6,850 nt of DNA, from positions 1-6,850 of the forward strand of contig WAON01000211.1 in the NCBI GenBank assembly GCA_015521265.1, read 5' to 3'. Positions 1 to 5,508 of this stretch are shown piece by piece. Position numbers and translations under genes: made by a program. Each line of letters starts with the position of its first letter. Positions within the stretch are counted from its first letter, which is position 1. This DNA is from Desulfurococcales archaeon. GTDB taxonomy: Archaea; Thermoproteota; Thermoprotei_A; Sulfolobales; Desulfurococcaceae. The notes beneath the pieces were generated by a model. It had not been told where the DNA came from. It searched no databases and saw nothing but the letters and a program-made list of their open reading frames with translations.

Positions 1-20
1 ATTGTATTCTTGTTTAGGGG

Positions 21-1799
21 TTATATTAAACTGTATCTTTGTATTATATCCTTCCAATCATGGGCTAAGCCAAGTAATTCCAATAACCTACCGTATAATT
101 CAATAATTTTCACCCTTTCCTGCTTCCTAGTATCTCTATCTCTAATCGTCACCGTACTATCTTCTAGAGTCTGGTAGTCTACTGTAACAGCATACGGTAT
201 GCCGATCTCGTCTCCACGCATATATCTCCTACCGATACTACCTTCTTCATCGTAAAACACCCTTAACCCAGCTATTCTCAGAGCACGTGCTAAAAGCCTT
301 GCTTTTTCGGCAATCATTGATGGTTTACCCGTTGAACCCGTAACTAATGGGTAAACTGCTACGTGGTAGGGGGCAAGCTTCTTATCTAATCTTAAATATG
401 TCCTGTCTTCCTCGAATACTAGGGAATTCTCGAGGACTACGTAGAAGATTCTTTCTAATCCGAAGGATGGTTCTACTACGTGTGGGATAAATTTTTCACC
501 ATGAATTTTCTCTCTAACCTTCTTAATATAGAAGGCATCTTTACCCAGCTTATAGCCTTCTACCTCAACGTATCCCTGCATCTCTAATTTTTCAACAAGT
601 TCTTCACTAGGGATTTTACTTAGATTCTTCATTACAATTGATAAGTCCTTACCAGCTATCTCTCTAATCCTTGACGGGTTAGGGTAAACTTTTATCTTCT
701 CAACAATCCTTGGCTCCGAATACCTCCGAAACACTGTTAGGTCTGCACCCGAGTATTTCATGTGTCTGCCTAGATCGTATGTTGTCCTATAACTATATCC
801 AGCTACTTCTACCCATCCATACTTCTCCGTATGAACTTCCTGATCAAATGTTTGAAGTGAGTAGTGGGCTTTTTCCTCGGGGAGTTTTTCATCAAACCTT
901 ATCTTCTGGCTGGGTATTCCGAGGGATTCTAAGTATTTGTTTCCTATAGCCATCCAATAAGCCATCCATGGTGATGTAACAATTCTTTTATCAATTAGTT
1001 CCTTGATCGTGTAGGGTTTAGCTTCTTCAACCCCTTTCTTTTTATCCACACCGGTTAACACGTTTACTTTGTATTCTAGTATTTCCTTTGTGAGGTACTT
1101 TCTTACTTCTTCATCGGCTTTATCGGGGTCGAAGAAGAACTCGATCTCCATTATTGTGAATTCTCTGAGCCTCATCAATCCCTGCCTTGGGGAGATCTCG
1201 TTTCTACCTACTTTACCTATCTGTGCAATTCCCAGTGGTAGTTTGTTCCTAGCTGTATTAAGTACTTGTTTGAAAGATACGAACATTCCCTGGGCTGTTT
1301 CTGGCCTGAGATAGCCGGGTGATCCCTTATATGGTCCTATCTCGGTTTTGAATAATAGAAGGGCTGGTTTGGGCTTTGTTAATTCCCCTCCGCAAACTGG
1401 ACATTTCACACCATGCTTCTTCATAACCTCCCATAATTGATCCATGCTCATGCCTTCAGCATGGATACCTGTTTGTTCCTCAACCAAGTGATCAGCCCTG
1501 AAAACCCTTCCACACTTAGTGCATTCGGTAATAGGATCTGTAAAGTTTTCCTCATGCCCACTAGCTTGTAACACTATTCTAGGTGTTATAATTGGTGATT
1601 CAAGCTCTACAATTACCCCGTCACGCCTATCTACGAAGTACTTCACCCAGTTCTCCATTAATGAGCGCTTAATAGCTACCCCAACGTGTCCATAATCATA
1701 TAAACCCGCAACACCACCATAGATCTCGTAGGATGGCCAGAATAATCCTCTTCTACGCCCTATATCGATCAAGACGCCGTATTTGTCTCGTTTATCCAA
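21..1799 (-). CDS. glyS: Glycyl-tRNA synthetase (class II, archaeal alpha2 type)
   Basis: Cytoplasmic enzyme that charges tRNA-Gly with glycine using ATP. The 592-residue protein opens with the family signature (RRRGLFWPSYEIYGGVAG, about 15-32). An inserted zinc module has C93/C96 and C133/C136. The class II core follows with RPETAQGMF (165-173), motif 2 GRNEISPRQGL..REF (198-214) and motif 3 GLERIFY (447-453). An HGTP-type anticodon-binding domain spans about 475-575. Length is normal for archaeal/eukaryotic-type GlyRS. The start is a TTG at 1799: the codon directly upstream in frame is TAA, so nothing longer is possible, and GGGGAGTGGG lies 4 nt upstream, with its GGAG core 8 nt from the start. 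The gene is divergent from the ureohydrolase gene, which has its own promoter. Its stop lies 20 bases from the window edge, so any downstream partner is unseen. Symbol glyS follows archaeal usage. Identification is secure. Confidence 0.96.
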   Translation of the reverse strand: MDKRDKYGVLIDIGRRRGLFWPSYEIYGGVAGLYDYGHVGVAIKRSLMENWVKYFVDRRDGVIVELESPIITPRIVLQASGHEENFTDPITECTKCGRVFRADHLVEEQTGIHAEGMSMDQLWEVMKKHGVKCPVCGGELTKPKPALLLFKTEIGPYKGSPGYLRPETAQGMFVSFKQVLNTARNKLPLGIAQIGKVGRNEISPRQGLMRLREFTIMEIEFFFDPDKADEEVRKYLTKEILEYKVNVLTGVDKKKGVEEAKPYTIKELIDKRIVTSPWMAYWMAIGNKYLESLGIPSQKIRFDEKLPEEKAHYSLQTFDQEVHTEKYGWVEVAGYSYRTTYDLGRHMKYSGADLTVFRRYSEPRIVEKIKVYPNPSRIREIAGKDLSIVMKNLSKIPSEELVEKLEMQGYVEVEGYKLGKDAFYIKKVREKIHGEKFIPHVVEPSFGLERIFYVVLENSLVFEEDRTYLRLDKKLAPYHVAVYPLVTGSTGKPSMIAEKARLLARALRIAGLRVFYDEEGSIGRRYMRGDEIGIPYAVTVDYQTLEDSTVTIRDRDTRKQERVKIIELYGRLLELLGLAHDWKDIIQRYSLI

Positions 1800-1837
1800 T
1801 TAACCCACTCCCCATACCCAGTATCTATTTCATTAGG

Positions 1838-1847
1838 GCTATAATAG
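1838..1847 (-). promoter_or_regulatory. Candidate TATA box for the glycyl-tRNA synthetase gene
   Basis: Read on the minus strand this is CTATTATAGC, placed about 43 bases upstream of the TTG start. A start of transcription about 25 bases downstream would leave a leader of about 19 nt that includes the GGGGAGTGGG ribosome-binding site. This is position and composition only; the match to the archaeal TATA consensus is moderate. Confidence 0.35.
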
Positions 1848-1925
1848 TGGATGCTAATTAATTGTTTAAGATTAATGATGACATACTAAGACTTAATAAC
1901 ATTATTCCATCAATGGTGGGGCTTG

Positions 1926-2819
1926 ATGACTGCTTGGCGCCACTTAGTGGGTAGAAGTGGTGTTTTTGCGTGTCAGGATTCTGGGAATAAATTGCTTGGT
2001 ATAATCGGGCTCCCAATGGATTGGACTACGAGCTATGTTCCCGGCACTCGCTTCGCTCCCGAAAAGATTCGTTCTGCCGCTTGTAATATTGAGCTATATA
2101 GTTTTCTAACTGGTAGGGAATTAGAGAGTTATGGATATATTGACTTGGGAGATGTTTCCCTACCGAATGGTGATGTAGTCGAATCGCTTAGGAGGATTAA
2201 GATCGTTGTTAAGGGGTTTACCGAAGACTATCCCGATATTATACCTGTATTTCTCGGAGGCGAGCATCTTGTTACTTATCCTATAGTTAAAGCTTTGAGA
2301 GATGAGATCGATCTTGTAGTTGTTTTTGATGCTCATGGTGATTTAAGAGATGATTACTTGGGTGTTAAGTATAGTCATGCAACTGTTAATCGTAGAATTG
2401 TTGAGGAACTAAATAAAAGGGTTTTAATAATTGGGGGAAGGGCTTTCTCGAGGGAAGAGATTGACTTTATCAAAAACTCTAACGAAGTTGACGTAATACC
2501 TCCACCGCTTCATAGTGATTGGAGTAAGGTTCTTAACATGATAAGGCGTGCTACAAAGAATAGATCAGTGTATATAAGTATTGATATGGATGCTATTGAT
2601 CCAGGTTATGCTCCCGGGGTTTCTAATCCAGAGCCTCTAGGTCTAACGCCTTCCGAGCTATTGAATATTCTTAGAGAAATCGTTTATTCTTCGGGGAGTA
2701 TTAGGGGTTTTGATATTGTAGAGGTTAATCCTTTGAGGGATGTTAACAATGTAACGAGCATATTGGCTGGTAAAATAGTTATAGAATTCTATGGTTTGAT
2801 CCTAGATCGCTTTTACTAA
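1926..2819 (+). CDS. speB: Agmatinase-family ureohydrolase
   Basis: Manganese-dependent hydrolase of the arginase/agmatinase superfamily, expected to release urea from a guanidino compound in cytosolic polyamine synthesis. All metal ligands are visible (numbering from ATG 1926): H114 in GGEH, D135/H137/D139 in DAHGD, and D220/D222 in SIDMDAIDPG. E266 in EVNP and the SYVPGTRFAP segment near 36-45 are also family-typical. At 297 residues it is normal length. A TTG lies directly before the ATG at 1923; ATG is preferred because GGTG at 1915-1918 then sits 7 nt upstream. The substrate is uncertain: the agmatinase branch is favoured, and in Thermococcus a relative acts on N1-aminopropylagmatine rather than agmatine. 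The 3' end overlaps rpoP on the other strand by 18 bases. Possible TATA-like TTAATAA at 1892-1898 would give an almost leaderless mRNA. Confidence 0.9.
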   Translation: MTAWRHLVGRSGVFACQDSGNKLLGIIGLPMDWTTSYVPGTRFAPEKIRSAACNIELYSFLTGRELESYGYIDLGDVSLPNGDVVESLRRIKIVVKGFTEDYPDIIPVFLGGEHLVTYPIVKALRDEIDLVVVFDAHGDLRDDYLGVKYSHATVNRRIVEELNKRVLIIGGRAFSREEIDFIKNSNEVDVIPPPLHSDWSKVLNMIRRATKNRSVYISIDMDAIDPGYAPGVSNPEPLGLTPSELLNILREIVYSSGSIRGFDIVEVNPLRDVNNVTSILAGKIVIEFYGLILDRFY

Positions 2820-2951
2820 CCTATAGTTTCTCGCAACTTTGTATATTATTTCATAGCCGCAATTAGGGCAGTGGATTTTACGTCCCCATGTCCTTGTTAT
2901 TTCTTCGAGTGTAAACTCGTATCCGCATTTACCGCACTTATACCTAGCCAA
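2802..2951 (-). CDS. rpoP: DNA-directed RNA polymerase subunit P (Rpo12), 49 aa
   Basis: Small zinc-ribbon subunit of archaeal RNA polymerase, homologous to eukaryotic Rpb12, which helps hold the Rpo3/Rpo10/Rpo11 assembly platform. The translation is MARYKCGKCGYEF, then a middle containing TRTWGRKIHCPNCGYEIIY, and ends KVARNYRLVKAI. The zinc ligands are C6, C9, C28 and C31. The YRCGKC-like opening, CPxCGY box and VKAI tail match crenarchaeal Rpo12 as I remember it, and the length fits. The only possible start is TTG at 2951: three codons upstream in frame is TGA. A GAGGGT stretch lies about 10 bases upstream of it. The stop lies inside the last codons of the ureohydrolase gene, giving an 18-base tail-to-tail overlap. 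At this size it is easily missed in gene finding. Confidence 0.88.
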   Translation of the reverse strand: MARYKCGKCGYEFTLEEITRTWGRKIHCPNCGYEIIYKVARNYRLVKAI

Positions 2952-3012
2952 TTCTCTTCAAACCCTCATACCAGCATAGTTGCTACAAGGGATTCTTAAT
3001 GTTTTATCGGGG

Positions 3013-3020
3013 GTTATAAA
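3013..3020 (-). promoter_or_regulatory. Candidate TATA box for rpoP
   Basis: The minus strand reads TTTATAAC, preceded by GATACA. A transcription start about 25 bases downstream (near 2990) would give a leader of about 40 nt containing the GAGGGT ribosome-binding candidate. A second minus-strand box, CTTATAAA, lies at 3039-3046, so which one is used is open. Confidence 0.4.
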
Positions 3021-3091
3021 TGTATCAAGGGAGTATGATTTATAAGGTGATTGGTTATAATAATTGGACATAGTATAATACGTGGTTAGTG

Positions 3092-3098
3092 TATAAAT
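3092..3098 (+). promoter_or_regulatory. Candidate TATA box for aIF1 gene
   Basis: TATAAAT centred at 3095 predicts transcription starting about 25 bases downstream, near 3120-3122, immediately before the ATG at 3123. That would make the aIF1 mRNA leaderless and excludes the upstream in-frame TTG at 3111. A competing box, TATAATA at about 3056-3062, would instead give a leader of 25-40 nt. Confidence 0.4.
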
Positions 3099-3122
3099 GG
3101 ATTATATAGGTTGGATATAGGC

Positions 3123-3440
3123 ATGGTTGGAGAAGACTTCTCATCAATATGTGGTGGCCTCCCTCCAGAGCTATGTGAGCAGTTGACTAGGGAGCAACAA
3201 GTTATAAAGATTAGGCTTGACCGCCGTAAATTCGGTAAAGAGGTTACTATTATTGAGGGATTAATGGATAGCAAGGATAGGTTGAAGCAGTTAGCTAAAA
3301 AGCTTAAGTCGAAACTTGCAACTGGCGGAACAGTTAAGGATGGTCGAATAGAGCTTCAAGGGGATCATAGGCACCGGGTAAGGGAGATACTTGTAGAAGA
3401 AATGGGTTATCCGCCGGAAAATGTGATAATCATCGACTAA
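3123..3440 (+). CDS. Translation initiation factor aIF1 (SUI1 family)
   Basis: Archaeal counterpart of eIF1, which binds the small ribosomal subunit near the P site and enforces correct start-codon selection. The 105-residue protein has the SUI1 fold signature: KIRLDRRKFGKEVTIIEGL (about 29-47), then KLATGGTVKDGRIELQGDHR (64-83) and MGYPPENV (94-101). The N-terminal segment ICGGLPPELCEQL (9-21) keeps C10 and C18 only, as I recall for crenarchaeal relatives, so a full zinc ribbon is not present. The start is chosen at ATG 3123; a TTG at 3111 in the same frame would add MDIG and has no convincing ribosome-binding site. The gene is divergent from rpoP and convergent with TFB, so it is probably monocistronic. 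Identification is secure, the start less so. Confidence 0.93.
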   Translation: MVGEDFSSICGGLPPELCEQLTREQQVIKIRLDRRKFGKEVTIIEGLMDSKDRLKQLAKKLKSKLATGGTVKDGRIELQGDHRHRVREILVEEMGYPPENVIIID

Positions 3441-3455
3441 TAACGGAATAGTTGG

Positions 3456-3470
3456 AAAAAATAGTAAAAA
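3456..3470 (-). terminator. T-rich terminator after TFB
   Basis: The minus strand reads TTTTTACTATTTTTT, two T runs starting 30 bases beyond the TFB stop codon. Runs of five or more T on the RNA-like strand are sufficient for archaeal intrinsic termination. It lies in the 59-base gap between the convergent aIF1 and TFB genes and is oriented to stop TFB transcription before it enters aIF1. Confidence 0.55.
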
Positions 3471-3499
3471 GATTTGAATTAGGGTTTTCACGTATAGAT

Positions 3500-4438
3500 T
3501 TATGATTGTTGCGGAATATTTATACCTAGTATTCTTACGAGCTCCTTATACCTATTCCTAACAGTTACCTCAGTTACACCTGCTACGTGTGCTATTTCTT
3601 TCTGAGTCTTTCTTTCACCGTGTAGTAGTGCCGCAATATAAACGGCTGCAGCCGCTAAACCTGCTGGGTCTTTACCAGCTGTTATGCCTAATTCTCGGGC
3701 TTTATGTAGTAGTTCTGCAGCTGTCTTCATGACTTTAGCGCTAATACCCAACGCATGAGCGATCCTCGGGACGAAGTCTACCGGGTCGCTTGTCTGTACC
3801 TTGATATCTAGCTCTTTGAGTAATAGTCTATAGCATCTAGCGATGTCTTTCCTATTACTCTTAGTGAATCTCGCTATTTCATCTAGTGTTCTTGGTATTT
3901 TGAGTTCTCTGCAAGCAGTGTATATCGCCGCAGCGATCACGCTTTCAATACTTCTACCCCTAACTAGTCCTTTATCAACCGCTAACCTATAGATCCTGGC
4001 GGCTTCTTCTCTAACATTCTTAGGTAGATGCAGCTGATCGGCAAGTCTATCTAGCTCGTTCATAGCTTGTGCTAGATTTCTCTCTATACTGCTCTGGATC
4101 CTAGACCGGGCCTGGATCCTTCTCAGTCTTCTAATCTCCATTCTACGCCTAGGCTCCAATCTCTTACCAGTAGCGTCTTTGTTAGAGTAGTCGATTGCCG
4201 TAGCAAATCCCCGGTCGTGCACTGTTGATGTTATGGGTCCTCCGATCCTGCTCCTACGCTCCCTTTCTTCAGGGGTAAATGCACGCCATTCAGGTCTTTC
4301 ATCAATAATGCGATCCTCTATTACTTCCCCCGTAAGTATACAGATATACTCTCCCCTTTCATGGTCAAATATGATCTTGTCCGGTGGGCATTCTTCTTTT
4401 TTCTCTACTTCATCTCCTGAAGGGTATACGGGTATCAT
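3500..4438 (-). CDS. tfb: Transcription initiation factor B (TFB)
   Basis: Archaeal TFIIB homologue that binds the TBP-TATA complex, reads the B-recognition element and recruits RNA polymerase. The order is N-terminal ribbon (about 15-40), B-reader/linker with PEWRAFTPEERERRSRIGGP and HDRG (49-77), cyclin repeat 1 (about 113-205) and repeat 2 (about 210-302). The BRE-contacting helix-turn-helix is in VAGVTEVTVRNRYKEL (285-300). At 312 residues it is full length. Only two of the four usual ribbon cysteines remain: C17-x-x-D20 and C33-x-x-T36. I recall the same CPPD pattern in Sulfolobus TFB1, which argues for a functional lineage variant, not decay. The start is ATG 4438 with AGGTG 7 nt upstream. 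It has its own promoter and terminator, so is probably monocistronic. Whether other TFB paralogues exist cannot be seen here. Confidence 0.96.
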   Translation of the reverse strand: MIPVYPSGDEVEKKEECPPDKIIFDHERGEYICILTGEVIEDRIIDERPEWRAFTPEERERRSRIGGPITSTVHDRGFATAIDYSNKDATGKRLEPRRRMEIRRLRRIQARSRIQSSIERNLAQAMNELDRLADQLHLPKNVREEAARIYRLAVDKGLVRGRSIESVIAAAIYTACRELKIPRTLDEIARFTKSNRKDIARCYRLLLKELDIKVQTSDPVDFVPRIAHALGISAKVMKTAAELLHKARELGITAGKDPAGLAAAAVYIAALLHGERKTQKEIAHVAGVTEVTVRNRYKELVRILGINIPQQS

Positions 4439-4445
4439 TTATAAA

Positions 4446-4450
4446 CACCT
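4446..4450 (-). promoter_or_regulatory. Ribosome-binding site of TFB
   Basis: AGGTG on the minus strand ends 7 nt before the ATG at 4438. It is complementary to the CACCU at the 3' end of archaeal 16S rRNA and supports this start codon. Confidence 0.6.
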
Positions 4451-4482
4451 ATTCCGCGGCTATGTTTGTTTATTCTTGAGCC

Positions 4483-4496
4483 TTTATAAAGTTTTC
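4483..4496 (-). promoter_or_regulatory. BRE/TATA promoter of TFB
   Basis: The minus strand reads GAAAAC followed by TTTATAAA, a purine/A-rich B-recognition element directly upstream of a strong TATA box. It predicts transcription from about 4460, leaving a leader of about 22 nt that includes the AGGTG site. This is the best promoter match in the window, and TFB itself would be the factor reading this BRE. Confidence 0.55.
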
Positions 4497-4628
4497 CATA
4501 AATTTTAAAAATAAGACAATGTTTTATCTTTTAAAACTTATGGCACTCAACTTTAAAGCTTAGCCCTCATAAACACTTATTACACCCTTGCTACAACCAA
4601 TAATAAGACTAGAAGAGACATTATAAGT

Positions 4629-4735
4629 AGCCGGGTCGTCTAGCGGCCAAGGATGCGGGGCTCTGGGCAGTAGCTCTATACTAGAGGGCTACTGGGAGAG
4701 CCCCCGTGACCGGGGTTCGAATCCCCGCCCGGCTA
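4629..4735 (+). tRNA. tRNA-Gln (anticodon CTG), intron-containing
   Basis: The mature 73-nt cloverleaf can be built completely. The acceptor stem is AGCCGGG (4629-4635) with CCCGGCT (4728-4734), and the discriminator is A4735. The D arm is GTCT/GGAT with an AGCGGCCAA loop. The anticodon stem is CGGGG (4656-4660) with CCCCG (4702-4706). The T arm is CGGGG-TTCGAAT-CCCCG (4711-4727). Removing the intron (4667-4700) leaves the loop CTCTGGC, giving anticodon CTG for glutamine codon CAG. CCA is not encoded. Possible TATA-like AATAATAAG around 4599-4607 would place transcription at about the 5' end of the tRNA. The gene is followed after 35 bases by the alaX gene on the same strand. Confidence 0.92.
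4667..4700 (+). other. tRNA-Gln intron (34 nt) at position 37/38 with bulge-helix-bulge
   Basis: The exon-intron junctions form a canonical motif for the archaeal splicing endonuclease. The four-base helix CTCT (4661-4664) pairs with GGAG (4695-4698). The 3-nt bulges are GGG (4665-4667) and AGC (4699-4701), flanked outside by the anticodon stem and inside by CAGTAG/CTACTG. Cutting after the second base of each bulge excises 4667-4700. The intron itself is a 10-bp hairpin (4668-4677 with 4685-4694, one G-U) with a 7-nt loop. It is too short to encode anything. Confidence 0.85.
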
Positions 4736-4741
4736 CTCTCC

Positions 4742-4748
4742 TATAAAT
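4742..4748 (+). promoter_or_regulatory. Candidate TATA box for alaX
   Basis: TATAAAT centred at 4745 predicts transcription starting near 4770, directly at the ATG at 4771. This supports a leaderless alaX mRNA made independently of the tRNA-Gln gene just upstream. Confidence 0.45.
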
Positions 4749-4770
4749 CACTACCATGTAATAGTAGTGG

Positions 4771-5508
4771 ATGAGTCTGGGGGTGGATGGATTGGTTGAG
4801 CTTGTTTACCAGCATGATTCGTATATTCGTAAACTAGATGCTATGGTTACTAGTGTTGTTGATGATAGGGTTTATGTTGATAAGACTATTTTCCATCCTC
4901 GAAGCGGCGGGGTTGATCATGATACTGGCTATATAGTTTTTGATAATAAGAGGGTCAGGGTTGTTAAGGTTTTGTTTGATCGGGAAAAGGGTGATGTAGC
5001 CCACTTCGTCGAGGACCCGGACGGGTTGGAGCCGGGTATGCGTGTCCGCTTAGTCCTCGACTGGGATCGTAGGTATAGGCTTATGCGTCTACATACTGCG
5101 GCCCATATCCTAGCGGCAATCATGTATCGTGAGTATGGAGCATTGATTACTGGTGGTAATATTTCTCCGGATAAAGCCTATGATGACTATAGCTTGGAGA
5201 CTATGGATAGAGAGGTTTTCGTTCGTGCAGTAATGCTTGCTAATAAGGTTGTTGAGGAGGGTATTGAGGTTAAGATATACTGGCTTCCCCGGGAGGAAGC
5301 TTTGAAGATTCCGGGTGTTGTTAAGCTTGCATCTCGTATGCCTCCGGATGTGAAGGAGCTTAGGATTGTTGAGATCCCGGGTGTTGATGTACAAGCTGAT
5401 GGTGGTCCTCATGTTCGTAATACTAGGGAGATTGGTAGGATTGTGTTGTTGAAGGTTGCTAATAAGGGTCGTAGGCGTAAGAGGCTTTATTATACTGTTG
5501 AGCCTTAG
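4771..5508 (+). CDS. alaX: Alanyl-tRNA editing protein AlaX
   Basis: Free-standing trans-editing deacylase related to the AlaRS editing and C-terminal accessory domains; the family hydrolyses Ser-tRNA-Ala and Gly-tRNA-Ala. An N-terminal beta-barrel-like segment (about 10-95, with FHPRSGGVDHDTG at 41-53) precedes the catalytic domain. That domain has RLHTAAHIL (H108, H112) and VDVQADGGPHVRNTREIG (205-222, H214). The barrel plus editing layout and 245 residues fit the AlaX-M class. The usual zinc-binding Cys of CGGTH is D210 here, and the Thr is P213. The start is ATG 4771, leaderless from the TATA box at 4742. An alternative TTG at 4792 has GGGGGTGG upstream with 6-nt spacing and gives MVELVYQHDSY, closer to where relatives usually begin. 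The stop codon overlaps that of the convergent MBL gene. Confidence 0.9.
   Translation: MSLGVDGLVELVYQHDSYIRKLDAMVTSVVDDRVYVDKTIFHPRSGGVDHDTGYIVFDNKRVRVVKVLFDREKGDVAHFVEDPDGLEPGMRVRLVLDWDRRYRLMRLHTAAHILAAIMYREYGALITGGNISPDKAYDDYSLETMDREVFVRAVMLANKVVEEGIEVKIYWLPREEALKIPGVVKLASRMPPDVKELRIVEIPGVDVQADGGPHVRNTREIGRIVLLKVANKGRRRKRLYYTVEP

Noticed and set aside
710..1314. Plus-strand open frames opposite glycyl-tRNA synthetase (710-949 and 1069-1314)
   Set aside because: They lie wholly inside a secure synthetase gene on the other strand, have no family resemblance, and show compositions expected of a reverse-frame shadow.
1874..1930. C/D-box sRNA suggested by TGATGA at 1876-1881 and again at 1924-1929
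   Set aside because: No CTGA box D or D' lies at suitable spacing between or after them, and the second copy is the ureohydrolase start region.
3086..3491. Minus-strand frames opposite aIF1 (3086-3274, 3291-3491)
   Set aside because: They are antisense to a conserved SUI1 gene and contain no recognisable motif.
4233..4508. Plus-strand frame opposite the TFB N terminus
   Set aside because: It is antisense to the B-reader/ribbon coding region and to the TFB promoter; no domain, and no ribosome-binding site that makes sense.
4629..4735. Reading the tRNA as tRNA-Glu from the CTC in the unspliced loop
   Set aside because: The bulge-helix-bulge fixes the intron at 37/38, leaving the loop CTCTGGC with T33 and anticodon CTG. 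The AGCCGGG acceptor stem with A73 also fits glutamine.
4929..5412. Minus-strand frames opposite AlaX
   Set aside because: They are shadows of a gene with clear editing-domain motifs; no family resemblance.
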